Assembly (NCBI RefSeq): GCF_025446935.1
Contig: NZ_JAOEGN010000014.1
Span: 1-58,706, forward strand
Source of the DNA: Paracholeplasma vituli
Lineage (GTDB): Bacteria > Bacillota_I > Bacilli_A > Acholeplasmatales > UBA5453
Direction of reading: 5' to 3'
DNA: 58,706 nt
Below, piece by piece: positions 35,871 through 45,125 of the stretch. The position numbers and the translations under genes are program-made. The stretch's first letter is position 1; each line of letters starts with the position of its first letter. The notes under the pieces are model-generated. The model was not told where the DNA came from. It saw only the letters and a list, made by a program, of their open reading frames with translations, and did no database searches.

Positions 35871-36033
35871 ATAATGTTATAAACATACCGAAAATAATGT
35901 ATTTTGAAATGTTTTTGAAACGGTTTTTTGCTATAATATATTTGAGCTTAATAATATTAATCATATAATTTAGCCTATAGATTTTAAAGAATGCAATAAA
36001 TACGTTGAATCCATGACGTTTGAGGGAGTGTGT

Positions 36034-36717
36034 ATGGGTAACATTTTATTGATTTCAGATCGTCCCAAGCCATACGATGATCTTGTTTTTGAATTGAAAC
36101 AGATAAACCATGATGTTGTTTCAAAACGCTATACTGCTGCACAACACAAAAAAACAGCAGATCAGATTTATGATTTTGTTCTATATGAATTAAAACCATC
36201 ATTTAAATGGAATGTTGACTTCTTGTCACCAATCATTAGAACTACAACTGTACCAATTTATTGTTTTGGAAGTGTTTCGGAGGCCGATGAAATTGCCTAT
36301 TATAAAGCCGGCGTTCAAGCGGTTATTCGTTTCCCTTTTAACCAAGTATTAATTGCTTCACGTATTTCATCTGCAATCAATCTATTAGAAAAGTCTAGTC
36401 GATTAATTCGCAAACTCAGATTTGGAGAAACTGAAATTGATTTGCACAACCGCCACGTTAAAAAAGGTGAGTATCAAATTAAGCTAACCTCAGTTGAGAC
36501 TCGTATTTTACGTATATTATTCAATAACAAAAATCATATCGTCGAAAAGGATGCAATTATCCATTATGCCTGGGATGACGATGAGTCTGCAACTGATAAT
36601 GCTCTTAGTATTCACATTACTCGTTTGCGCAATAAGATTGAATCTGACCGATCAAAACCAATCATTGATACCATATGGGGTACCGGTTATAGGTTGAACT
36701 ATCCAACATCCGAATAA
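36034..36717 (+). CDS. OmpR-type regulator with degenerate receiver domain
   Basis: 227 residues from the ATG at 36034 (GAGGGAGTG upstream). The C-terminal winged helix is intact (LTSVETRILRILFNNK...LSIHITRLRNKIE...IDTIWGTGYRLNYP). In the receiver domain the usual phospho-Asp segment reads VLYELKP, with Glu in place of Asp, and the conserved Lys segment reads VIRFPF, with Arg in place of Lys. It has no histidine kinase neighbour. It is probably phosphorylation-independent or permanently active. Ended by a strong hairpin. Confidence 0.85.
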   Translation: MGNILLISDRPKPYDDLVFELKQINHDVVSKRYTAAQHKKTADQIYDFVLYELKPSFKWNVDFLSPIIRTTTVPIYCFGSVSEADEIAYYKAGVQAVIRFPFNQVLIASRISSAINLLEKSSRLIRKLRFGETEIDLHNRHVKKGEYQIKLTSVETRILRILFNNKNHIVEKDAIIHYAWDDDESATDNALSIHITRLRNKIESDRSKPIIDTIWGTGYRLNYPTSE

Positions 36718-36735
36718 ACAGTATATCCGAGAAAA

Positions 36736-36770
36736 TGTTAGTTCCCCGACTAACATTTTTTATTTTTAAC
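36736..36770 (+). terminator. Terminator of the response-regulator gene
   Basis: ATGTTAGT-tccccg-ACTAACAT followed by T-rich sequence. Confidence 0.88.
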
Positions 36771-36802
36771 ACTTATTTGGAAACTAAAGACAATACAGAA
36801 AA

Positions 36803-36925
36803 AAGAGGTGAATAAATCACCCTTTACGGAATGATTTGATTGCCTCTTAACGAGTGAACTCGTCTTATTTAAAGCGACTACACACCAAATAAGTATGTAC
36901 GCTTAGGTGTGTTCACTATCTTTGA
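36803..36925 (-). mobile_element. IS200/IS605-type right end (omega-RNA region) of a decayed TnpB element
   Basis: About 120 bases nearly identical to the right end of the TnpB copy at 57825-57945. Both carry the terminal hairpin GGTGA-ataaa-TCACC (36807-36821 here), then AACGA...CTCGTCTTATTTAAA and CGACTACACACCAAATA, and GTATGTACGCTTAGG. In IS605-type elements this region encodes the tnpB 3' end and the guide omega-RNA scaffold. Confidence 0.7.
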
Positions 36926-37097
36926 GTAGCTTATAGTTTTCGTTATAAGACAGATATACTAGTGTTTTGATGAAATGTTGTCTAACATTATAAAGAGCTT
37001 GATTGTATAAACTTCTAGAAGCACGCATTAAGGATAAGGGAAACTGATGTTGATTAGGATTCAAGTAGAGTCTAGTTATAAGGGCTTTATAAGGCAT
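36903..37097 (-). pseudogene. tnpB: TnpB N-terminal remnant
   Basis: 64 codons matching a TnpB start (MPYKALITRLYLNPNQHQFPL..RSLYNQALYNVRQ) and then joined directly to the element's 3' end. The entire catalytic RuvC region is missing, so an internal deletion of about 1 kb has occurred. The frame ends at TAA inside the right-end block. It is not functional as a nuclease, but the right end is retained. Confidence 0.75.
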
Positions 37098-37306
37098 AAA
37101 TCGTGTCCTGCTTTCCTACTTAAATAATACCATGAATGACTCATAAAATGTACATTTTATATGATTATTTAATTATATATAATTAGTAGATACAAGCTGG
37201 TTTATAGAACCAATTAGCATGATTTTTATAAAACTTATAGAGTCTATATTCGATGAACGAACAATAAATAACGAACTTTCCTAATATATCTATGTAGTCC
37301 AAATAA

Positions 37307-37330
37307 AAAAGAGCTTTTCAGCTCTTATAA
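37307..37330 (-). terminator. Terminator at the end of the opp-linked membrane genes
   Basis: Minus-strand AAGAGCT-gaaa-AGCTCTT followed by T residues. Confidence 0.8.
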
Positions 37331-37753
37331 CTGCATAAACAATGTAATCAATGCGGGTATTAACATGGCTAATGCCGATAGGAATCCAACAATATAGTAG
37401 AATTTAGGGATTTGGTTATCATTAATGCGCATCGTGTACTCGAAATAGCTTTCTTTAGGACGTTTACCCACAATCATCGATAAAAATGTTCTAGTCCCGT
37501 GAATAAGTGGCGATAAAATATTTTCATTGTAAACAAACATGGTCCATGCCATCGTGAGTTCTATTGCGAAGGCAAGCCAGAAAGCATCTCCAATGGAGCG
37601 TAAACTCAGTTCCCACTGCCATAATAAACCAAAACCAACCAGTACCACTGAAATAACAGTCATGACTAACGCAGCTTTTAGGTTGCGTTTTTGTTTTTGT
37701 TTTTTTAGTTGTTGAGCAGCTGTTAGGATTTTTTTATTTTTAACGTCTTTCAT
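37325..37753 (-). CDS. Membrane protein, unknown function
   Basis: 142 residues: a basic N-terminal helix (QQLKKQKQKRN), then three hydrophobic segments (about 26-46, 55-75 and 117-140). No family recognised. It starts four bases after the preceding gene and is the last of the row that follows oppF. Confidence 0.6.
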   Translation of the reverse strand: MKDVKNKKILTAAQQLKKQKQKRNLKAALVMTVISVVLVGFGLLWQWELSLRSIGDAFWLAFAIELTMAWTMFVYNENILSPLIHGTRTFLSMIVGKRPKESYFEYTMRINDNQIPKFYYIVGFLSALAMLIPALITLFMQL

Positions 37754-37757
37754 ACAA

Positions 37758-38504
37758 TCACTCTTTCACATCGACTACAGAATGAATCAGTTTGGTAGCG
37801 TAATAATAATATTTATTTGGGTAACGCTTTACCGGTCTAAGATAGTATAAACTGTTATCCTCACGGATAAAACCAGCTGTCAATTGAACGATAACCATTT
37901 GACCATTTTTGAGGTTTATGATACGGTTCATATCTTCTTTGGTATTACTATCAAAAACGTTGTATGGCTTAAACTGAACGATGATTTGTTTGGATATGTG
38001 ACCTTTAGTTTTAGAATTCACCTTTTCAATCGCTGCAAAAACTTGATCTGTATAAAAATCAAAGTTTTCAAGTTCACTGGTAATAAAGATTGTTAGAACT
38101 TTTCCCGTCTTACCAATTCCAACTAGTTTGGGATTCAACTTATAAAAGACTTTAAATGACTCGTATTCAACACCAAGTTCGTGGCCGGTCTCTACAATAT
38201 TATTATAAAACTTAGTTGTAAATAATGGGTGTTTTAAAGGTATGGAACCTAAATCATCATGAACCATACGCAAGTAATCGTACTGCATCATTGCAATTAC
38301 GAATTTGCTTTTTAAATAGGTAATCAAGAATAAATACAAAATTGCTGTAACCAATAAAATGGATAGTAATATGCCTTCATCGACTAAATGTCCAAAGTAT
38401 AAAACCGAAAATACAGTTACGATTAAAGCAAAAGAAAAAGAAATTACTATTAAAATAGTATTTTTCTCTTTCTGTGCTTTTTTTAGTGTAATTGGTTTAT
38501 CCAT
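37758..38504 (-). CDS. Membrane-anchored protein, unknown function
   Basis: About 248 residues with two N-terminal membrane segments (about 16-36 and 42-62) and a cytoplasmic-looking domain of 180 residues (SFKVFYKLNPKLVGIGKTGKVLTIFITSELENFDF, then HISKQIIVQFKPYNVFDSN). The domain is not recognised. The ATG at 38504 shares its A with the TAA of the lipoprotein gene (TAATG overlap), implying coupling; a start at 38519 is also possible and neither has a clear ribosome site. Confidence 0.6.
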   Translation of the reverse strand: MDKPITLKKAQKEKNTILIVISFSFALIVTVFSVLYFGHLVDEGILLSILLVTAILYLFLITYLKSKFVIAMMQYDYLRMVHDDLGSIPLKHPLFTTKFYNNIVETGHELGVEYESFKVFYKLNPKLVGIGKTGKVLTIFITSELENFDFYTDQVFAAIEKVNSKTKGHISKQIIVQFKPYNVFDSNTKEDMNRIINLKNGQMVIVQLTAGFIREDNSLYYLRPVKRYPNKYYYYATKLIHSVVDVKE

Positions 38505-39373
38505 TACTTGGCTTGCCATTGTGCATAAAGCGTAATTCTAATGGTTCTTTGGAATGGGGTATTTTCGGCATACCACACACCTGAACCATCCGCACTGGTG
38601 TTCCAACCAACAAATGTATAGTCTAGAGTACTTGCAATTGCAGAGAAGTCTGGTAATTTGTTGATATTTGTCATTTCTGGCGTCACGTTCGCATCATACA
38701 CCAAGTTGAAATCGTATGTAAATGTACGGTTTGATGGGTTTGATACTACGCTAGCTACTGGGTAGTTTGCTCTAAATGTAACGGATACTTTAATTGCATC
38801 CCAATGTGCATATAGATATAAATCTGCAGCACCAACATTGACTGGGAGTGTGGAATAACCACCATCACCAGGCTTATAGGTTTGTCCAATACCAGGTGTG
38901 TATCCTGGCCATTCATTTTCATCGTATAAGAACCACGCTTTAAATTCATAGCCTACACGACGTGGTTGTGGTAAAACGAAGGACTGTCCAACTCTAAATG
39001 TTTCTTGATATGGTGTGGTTGGAATAGTGCCTCCATTCCAATCATAGAATATATCATAGACTAGAGAACCCCATCCTGCGTAAAGCACGATAGATTCAGT
39101 ACCAACCGTATCCGTGTCAAAATTCCAAGGTTGAGTAGCTGCAATATCTTTAAACCAACCTAAGAAATCGTAACCCGTACGGGTAGGTATATATTCTGGT
39201 TCTGGAATCAACGAACCTGGTTCAATATTCAAATAGGACTCAATTTTACTAGGGTCACTGTTTGAAGTAAAGAATACCACATTCACTTTATCGTTATAGG
39301 TTCTTGCATCCCTACAGCCTACTAAAACTAAGCTTAATAGGGCTAAAAGACCTAAGATTAATTGTTTCTTCAT
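38504..39373 (-). CDS. Lipoprotein with InlB-type (Listeria-Bacteroides) repeats
   Basis: 289 residues. Signal peptide with lipobox LVGC (Cys20), then about four repeats of the Flg_new/InlB B-repeat pattern ending in GW or HW/QW (GYDFLGWFKD..LYAGW; GYEFKAWFLY..LYAHW; YTFVGWNTS..LYAQW). These small beta folds occur on surface proteins and bind or space other domains. ATG at 39373 after AAAGGAG. Located after oppF. OppA and the S41-like lipoprotein in this locus carry the same repeats. Confidence 0.85.
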   Translation of the reverse strand: MKKQLILGLLALLSLVLVGCRDARTYNDKVNVVFFTSNSDPSKIESYLNIEPGSLIPEPEYIPTRTGYDFLGWFKDIAATQPWNFDTDTVGTESIVLYAGWGSLVYDIFYDWNGGTIPTTPYQETFRVGQSFVLPQPRRVGYEFKAWFLYDENEWPGYTPGIGQTYKPGDGGYSTLPVNVGAADLYLYAHWDAIKVSVTFRANYPVASVVSNPSNRTFTYDFNLVYDANVTPEMTNINKLPDFSAIASTLDYTFVGWNTSADGSGVWYAENTPFQRTIRITLYAQWQAK

Positions 39374-39415
39374 ATACTTATAACTCCTTTCCATCGTATT
39401 TCATGAATACCGGTA

Positions 39416-41260
39416 TTATTTTTTTAATGCGTCAAATTCTTGTTGATTTAGATAAACGAAGTGATCTTTGCTGACTTCACGCATCGCTGGTTTATCGTGA
39501 CGATAATCGTGTTGTCTTGGGTTATAGCTTGTTCTCTTACGACCTTTTTCATAATCAGGGTCTGGTTGAGGAATCGCTGATAACAACGATTTAGTATAAG
39601 GGTGAATTGGGTTCTTGAAGAGATCTTCAGATGATGCCAATTCAACAATCTTACCTGCATACATAACTGCAATTCGATCACAGAAGAATCGGACTACCGA
39701 TAAGTCATGGGCAATAAATAGAATAGTTAAGTCAAGTTCTTCTTTTAAATGTGTAAGTAAGTTAATGACTTGAGCACGAATAGATACGTCTAGTGCAGAA
39801 ATCGGTTCGTCGGCAATAATCATTGTTGGATTCATAATCAGTGCACGAGCAATCCCAATTCTTTGACGTTGACCACCACTAAATTCGTGTGGATAACGGG
39901 TTGCATACTCTGGCGCAAGACCAACCAGTCTAAGAACTTCTTTGACTTTCTTGTCAATTTCATCCTTACTACTGATGCCTTGAACGGTTAAGCCTTCACC
40001 AATGATTTCTTTAACGGTCATTCTTGGGTTTAACGAAGAAATTGGGTCTTGGAAAATCATTTGCATATCGCCGGCTGAGACTGTTGAGTCACTACCTTTA
40101 TAGATTTCTTTAATCTTGACGATTTCAGCTTTTTGAACTTCGATTTCAGCTTTCGCGGTCTGCTTAAGCATCGCAATCTTTTCTGCAATCTGTGCTTTTT
40201 CAGTCTCATTAACTACAACTTTAGGTACAGCTACGATCTTCTCTTTATACTGTGCTTTTAAAGTCTTAGCTTGCTCATTTAATGCAGCTACTTCTACTTT
40301 ATGGGCTAAATTCAAAGCAGAAATCTTTTGTTTAACAGCTTCATAGTTTGGTTTTGAAATGGCATTCATGTCCTTTTCAAACTGTTCTTTACGTGCTGCT
40401 AAATCTTTCTTCATTTGGTTCTTCTTATCTGTAATGAGTTGTTTCACAGTGGATTTATGAACTCTTGCTGCTTCAGATGCAACGATTAAGTCTTTGAATT
40501 TCGCATGAATTTCTTTAACTTCGTGTTCATACTCAGTTTTAAGGTCCGCAATACGTTGTTGAATGACTTCTTTATCAAGTGCTGCAGACTCTTTAAGACC
40601 TTCAAGTTTCTTATTGAACTTTGTTTTTGCTATAGCTAGTTCATTGTCTTGTTCGTTTTGAGATTTGTTGATGGTCAAATCGAGTAACTCGGTTTTATCT
40701 AAAGTAAATTTGTATTTAATGGACTCTACATCTAGTGTGTATACGTTTTTTGTATTAAATACTTGAGTGTGATAGTGTTCAATATCTTGTTTAACAACAG
40801 CAACTTGTTCCTTTAAATCACGAGCCTTAATGCGTTTTTGATAAGCGATATCGGCTAATTTTGAATTCAATTCTTTCTTGAGATTGGAAATCGCAAGTTT
40901 TCTTGAATCTAAATTCAAAATGTTTTGCTTAAGGTCTTTTTTAATCTTTGCAATATTAGATACTTGGGTAGCAATCCCAGCCCCAATGCGTCTACCATTA
41001 AGGTAAATATCCCCATCAGTAGGTTTGTATAAGTTAATGATGGTTCTACCTGTTGTGGTTTTACCGCAACCAGATTCACCAACTAGACCAAATACTTCTC
41101 TTTTGTATATGTCGAATGTAACGTCATCGACGGCACGGTTTGTAATTTTGGTTTTACCTGCACCAATGTAGAAATGTTTCTTAAGGTTTTTAACCTCAAG
41201 CACTTTTTTTGAATAATCGACTTCTGTTTGAAGAACTTTTTTAGTTTCGTTAGTACTCAT
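39416..41260 (-). CDS. oppF: Oligopeptide ABC transporter ATPase OppF with large helical insertion
   Basis: 614 residues against about 310-330 in most bacteria. Walker [11 protein letters not shown] is at 61-70, but the Q-loop MQMIFQDP comes only at 399-406. The intervening 300 residues (about 95-395) are a Lys/Glu-rich coiled-coil region ([38 protein letters not shown]). After it come signature [14 protein letters not shown], Walker [12 protein letters not shown] and H-loop IAHDLS, then the OppF C-terminal region ([15 protein letters not shown]). Mycoplasma OppF proteins are also enlarged. It overlaps oppD by four bases. Confidence 0.93.
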   Translation of the reverse strand: MSTNETKKVLQTEVDYSKKVLEVKNLKKHFYIGAGKTKITNRAVDDVTFDIYKREVFGLVGESGCGKTTTGRTIINLYKPTDGDIYLNGRRIGAGIATQVSNIAKIKKDLKQNILNLDSRKLAISNLKKELNSKLADIAYQKRIKARDLKEQVAVVKQDIEHYHTQVFNTKNVYTLDVESIKYKFTLDKTELLDLTINKSQNEQDNELAIAKTKFNKKLEGLKESAALDKEVIQQRIADLKTEYEHEVKEIHAKFKDLIVASEAARVHKSTVKQLITDKKNQMKKDLAARKEQFEKDMNAISKPNYEAVKQKISALNLAHKVEVAALNEQAKTLKAQYKEKIVAVPKVVVNETEKAQIAEKIAMLKQTAKAEIEVQKAEIVKIKEIYKGSDSTVSAGDMQMIFQDPISSLNPRMTVKEIIGEGLTVQGISSKDEIDKKVKEVLRLVGLAPEYATRYPHEFSGGQRQRIGIARALIMNPTMIIADEPISALDVSIRAQVINLLTHLKEELDLTILFIAHDLSVVRFFCDRIAVMYAGKIVELASSEDLFKNPIHPYTKSLLSAIPQPDPDYEKGRKRTSYNPRQHDYRHDKPAMREVSKDHFVYLNQQEFDALKK

Positions 41261-42291
41261 TTATTTATACTTCCTCTATTGTTTCTAAGTCTAATAACAG
41301 CGTCTGGTGGCGTCACTTTTGGTGCATTTGGGTGTAGTAACCAAGTTGCAGCATAGTGCGTTTCAGATACTTTAAATAGGGGTGGTTGTTCTTCGTAGTC
41401 GATTTCTAAGGCATACTTATTACGTGGTGCAAAAGCGTCGCCTTTTGGTGGGTAAATCATGTTTGGTGGTGTACCAGGGATCGCATCGAGTTTCTTCGAT
41501 GTTGCTAGGTTAGGCATGGAGGATAAGAGTGCCCATGTGTATGGGTGTTGTGGGTTGTAGAAGACTTCTTCTGCTTTACCGATTTCAACAATCTTACCAG
41601 CATACATAACCGCGATACGGTCAGCCATATTGGCAACGACACCGAGGTCATGTGTAATGAAGATAACCGATAGCTTACGTTCTTTTTTCAATTGGTTAAT
41701 TAAATCTAGGATTTGGCCTTGAATGGTCACGTCTAGTGCTGTGGTTGGTTCATCACAAATTAAAATTTCAGCGTTATTAGCTAACGCAATGGAGATGACA
41801 ATACGTTGTCTCATCCCACCAGAAAACTGGAATGGGAATTGATAATAACGTTTTTCAGCTTCAGTAATCCCAACAGATTCCATCAGTTCAATGGCTTTAC
41901 GCTTAGCGATTGCTTTAGGCATTTTAAGTTTGAACATGAGGGCTTCAGTGATTTGATCACCAACGCGCATAATTGGATTTAATGAACTCATCGGGTCTTG
42001 GAAAATCATTGAGATTTTACTACCACGAATTTGGTGGAACAATTCTTCAGGCATTTGAATTAAATCTCTACCTGCATACATGACAGATCCACCTTCATAG
42101 ACGGAGTTCCCTGCCAATAAGCCCATGATGGCTCTTGAGGTAACGCTTTTACCAGAACCGGATTCACCAACGATGGCTAGAGTTTCACCTTTGTATAAAT
42201 CAAAGGAGACGCCACGAATCGCTTTTAAGATACCGTATTGGGTTTTAAATGAAATTGCTAAATCTTTAACTTCTAAAATTTTCTCAGCCAT
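41257..42291 (-). CDS. oppD: Oligopeptide ABC transporter ATPase OppD
   Basis: 344 residues, normal length. Walker [11 protein letters not shown]-loop [12 protein letters not shown], signature [14 protein letters not shown], Walker [12 protein letters not shown] and C-terminal [15 protein letters not shown]. Partner of OppF at the inner face of OppBC. It ends in TGA inside the oppF start and overlaps oppC by one base. Confidence 0.96.
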   Translation of the reverse strand: MAEKILEVKDLAISFKTQYGILKAIRGVSFDLYKGETLAIVGESGSGKSVTSRAIMGLLAGNSVYEGGSVMYAGRDLIQMPEELFHQIRGSKISMIFQDPMSSLNPIMRVGDQITEALMFKLKMPKAIAKRKAIELMESVGITEAEKRYYQFPFQFSGGMRQRIVISIALANNAEILICDEPTTALDVTIQGQILDLINQLKKERKLSVIFITHDLGVVANMADRIAVMYAGKIVEIGKAEEVFYNPQHPYTWALLSSMPNLATSKKLDAIPGTPPNMIYPPKGDAFAPRNKYALEIDYEEQPPLFKVSETHYAATWLLHPNAPKVTPPDAVIRLRNNRGSINK

Positions 42292-43691
42292 TATTCAACA
42301 CCTCTTAGTGAAGGATTAAATGCGTCTCTTAGTCCATTACCAAATAAGTTGAACGCAATCATCAGTGTTGCGATATACAAGGATGGGAAGATAAGTAGAT
42401 GCGGATATTGCCCCATCATTGCTTGGCCTTCTTCGATAAGCATACCAACACTTGTTACACCATTAGCATACTTAATGATGCCTAAGAACGAGAAGGATGC
42501 TTCAGAGAAGACGAAGGATGGAATCGATAACGCAACTGCAGTAATGATTAATCCTAATGTGTTAGGGAAAATGTGTTTGAACATAATTCTCGCATCCGAT
42601 GCACCTAATGTTCTAGCTGCAAGGACATATTCACGGTTCTTGAAACGATAGAACTGCATACGTCCTAAACCGTAAGAACCCAGCCAACCAGTGGCTGTAA
42701 ATGCGAGTACGATAACCCAAAGCGCATTTCCATAACGTAATGTTAATAAAGTTAATACAGACAAGAACGGTATCGAGGAAATGATTTCAACCAAACGGTC
42801 AAATAACAAGTCCAATACGCCACCATAATAGCCTACAACAGATCCAATTAATAAACCTATAGTCGTATTGATTGCTAGAATCACAACAGCCATGGATAAC
42901 GAAATACGTGCGCCTTCCCAAATCTTAGTAAATAAGTCTTCACCGCGGATATTTGTTCCAAACCAGAAGTATGTGTCTTCTGGGTTTTGGTTCAATGAAT
43001 ATCTAAATTGGTCTAGGCGAACGATATATGTCGTTTCTGAATTGCCCGTATCTGGGTTTGTGGATTGTTCAATCGCAACTAAGTCAATGATGACGTTACG
43101 CTTAACAGCATCATCGAATTGTGCTTTTGTGAAGTTTCTTGTTACCTTCGCTAATTTTTGAACCTCAGTACCTTGAATTGAGAAATAATCCTCAGGCATG
43201 TAGGATTTAATGAAGTTTGTATATTTGTAAAAGTCTACTGTAACTTCTAAAGCTGTTTTATCTGCATAAATGCCATCGTTACTTGGATCATTATCCAATA
43301 AAACGTCTGGCATACCAGAAATAATGACATCGCTACCAAATTCAGATTTAGCCATTGCAACTAAGAAGTTCTTACCACGGCTGATCGTACGTTCACCATC
43401 AAAAATTCCAAGTTTTTCGATTCCAGGAATACGTGGAGGTAGATATTGAATTCTCGCCGCTTCGTTAGGATCCTTTTTAGGTAGTGTATAAACCTTCATT
43501 GATGGTCCTAATACAACGAAGAAAAGCATAATCATAATAATAATGAAAGCAGACAAGGAAGCACGATTCTTTTTAAAACGGTTCCATGAATCTTTGTAAT
43601 ATCCGATTTCTTTAGTCTTTAAAGGCTGATCAAAAATCATTTGATCGGTTGAATGTACGAGTACAAGTTTTGATTTATCTATATTCATCAT
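42291..43691 (-). CDS. oppC: Oligopeptide ABC transporter permease OppC with large extracellular insertion
   Basis: 466 residues, about 160 more than usual. The first membrane segment (about 46-66) is followed by about 190 residues predicted to lie outside (for example AMAKSEFGSDVIISGMPDV and FDDAVKRNVIIDLVAIEQ) before FWFGTNIRGEDLFTKIWEGARISL, where the normal permease core with the EAA loop (AARTLGASDARIMFKHIFPN) begins. The insertion may contact OppA. Start overlaps oppB by four bases. Confidence 0.93.
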   Translation of the reverse strand: MMNIDKSKLVLVHSTDQMIFDQPLKTKEIGYYKDSWNRFKKNRASLSAFIIIMIMLFFVVLGPSMKVYTLPKKDPNEAARIQYLPPRIPGIEKLGIFDGERTISRGKNFLVAMAKSEFGSDVIISGMPDVLLDNDPSNDGIYADKTALEVTVDFYKYTNFIKSYMPEDYFSIQGTEVQKLAKVTRNFTKAQFDDAVKRNVIIDLVAIEQSTNPDTGNSETTYIVRLDQFRYSLNQNPEDTYFWFGTNIRGEDLFTKIWEGARISLSMAVVILAINTTIGLLIGSVVGYYGGVLDLLFDRLVEIISSIPFLSVLTLLTLRYGNALWVIVLAFTATGWLGSYGLGRMQFYRFKNREYVLAARTLGASDARIMFKHIFPNTLGLIITAVALSIPSFVFSEASFSFLGIIKYANGVTSVGMLIEEGQAMMGQYPHLLIFPSLYIATLMIAFNLFGNGLRDAFNPSLRGVE

Positions 43692-44656
43692 GATTGTATC
43701 TTCCCACTTCCCACACGAACTCTTGGATCAAATAGTGTGTATGAAATATCACTGATAATGCTGGTTAATAAACTGAGGAATTGTCCGAAGGTTGTAACCA
43801 TCATAATCATTGCAAAGTCTCTGTTATTGAATGCACGTAAGTAGAGGTCCCCAGTACCGGTGACTCTAAAAATACGTTCTGTAATGATCCCACCAGACAT
43901 AACGCCTACGATACCGATGAAGATACCTGGCAAGAATGGTGCAATCGCATTTTTAAGACCATGTTTCATGGTTGCTTCAAAACGAGATAATCCTTTTGAA
44001 CGAGCCAATAACATGTAATCCTGTGTCAATTGTTCGGTTAATTCTGCGCGTACACTTCTCGCTAAGGAAGGAATAGCAGAAATCGTTAAAACTGTCACGG
44101 GTAAAATGTAAGTTGAAATTCCATATAGGAATCCCCGCTCAGCAAATTCCGTGGCCGTGGCAATGACGAAGTTTGGAGCCCATCCTAACTCGAAATAGAA
44201 TATGAATTGGGCTAGTACCGCAACTACGAAGTACGGTATGGAAATAAATACGATGATGCCTACAGAAATGATGGTATCAATCGCTTTATTCTTATATAAC
44301 CCGGCGATGACCCCGAGTAATAAAGCAATCGGGATAGAAAGTAAATATGGGATGATATTGATTCTTACTGAAGCTGGAATTCTACTAAAATAGACATATC
44401 CAACATCTAAACGATGGTCTTTGGAAAAACCAAAAGAACCGGTAGTAAAGATATTTCGTACCCAGTATCCAAATTGAACAACGATCGGTTTATCCCAACC
44501 CTCACGTCTTACCAACTCTTGATAATATGTATCATCTTGTCCGATTGGTGGGACGCGGTTATCCGGTATAATTTTGATGAATAGGAAGAATAGGAATACA
44601 GTGATCACGAAAGTAATCAACATCAGACCTAACCTTTTAAGTAAATATTTAGCCAT
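43688..44656 (-). CDS. oppB: Oligopeptide ABC transporter permease OppB
   Basis: 322 residues from the ATG at 44656 with TTAAGGAGAAC; a longer frame upstream lacks a ribosome site. Six membrane segments and the EAA motif (RSKGLSRFEATMKHGLKNAIAP). First gene of the oppBCDF block, separated from oppA by a terminator and about 470 bases. Confidence 0.95.
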   Translation of the reverse strand: MAKYLLKRLGLMLITFVITVFLFFLFIKIIPDNRVPPIGQDDTYYQELVRREGWDKPIVVQFGYWVRNIFTTGSFGFSKDHRLDVGYVYFSRIPASVRINIIPYLLSIPIALLLGVIAGLYKNKAIDTIISVGIIVFISIPYFVVAVLAQFIFYFELGWAPNFVIATATEFAERGFLYGISTYILPVTVLTISAIPSLARSVRAELTEQLTQDYMLLARSKGLSRFEATMKHGLKNAIAPFLPGIFIGIVGVMSGGIITERIFRVTGTGDLYLRAFNNRDFAMIMMVTTFGQFLSLLTSIISDISYTLFDPRVRVGSGKIQS

Positions 44657-45059
44657 GTTGTTCTCCTTAAAGTCATATATATATATTTGTCTTTTACAAA
44701 TATGGATTATATCTATTATACAGTAATAACGATCATAATTACACAAGAAAACGACAAATAAATTATTTTTACATAATGATAGAATCTGCAATGGATTAGT
44801 ATTTTTTATAACTAATTTATGTATTAAACGTTTCTCGTTTGCAGGTCAAATGACCTATAAAATGTACGCTTTCTAATTTTGAGCAATTCTATGGAAATCA
44901 ACTTTATTTTAACTTTTTTGTGAATAATTTATAGTTATCCAAATGCCTCCGTATGTAAATCGATTTCTGTATGAAAAATCATTAGATACTGGCATAAAAA
45001 CCAATAAAGTCTTGGTCTATTATGTAAAAGTAAGTTATTCAAACCATTTCTATTTACGA
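44657..45059. other. Intergenic region between oppA and oppB
   Basis: No gene. On the minus strand a TATAAT at about 44718 probably starts oppBCDF transcription. A palindrome AGGTCA-aa-TGACCT lies near 44850. No RNA family recognised. Confidence 0.5.
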
Positions 45060-45062
45060 AAC

Positions 45063-45100
45063 AACAAGCCTGAAACTTTTTGTTTCCAGGCTTGTTTTCG
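45063..45100 (-). terminator. oppA terminator
   Basis: Minus-strand AACAAGCCTG...CAGGCTTGTT with inner GAAAC/GTTTC pairs: a very stable hairpin followed by T-containing sequence. It would give more OppA transcript than oppBCDF transcript. Confidence 0.75.
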
Positions 45101-45125
45101 TAAGATTTAATTATGCTTTAAATTA

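Noticed and set aside
35933-35938. Another cre site (TGAAACGGTTTTTT) upstream of the response regulator
   Set aside because: The central CG is shifted by one base, so it does not fit the consensus.
36803-36925. CRISPR repeat pair with 57825-57945
   Set aside because: Only two copies, 21 kb apart, each attached to TnpB sequence; they are mobile-element right ends.
44657-44791. Extra 45 residues on OppB
   Set aside because: The extension is Cys/Tyr/Ile-rich, lacks a ribosome site and crosses the promoter. The ATG at 44656 is well placed.
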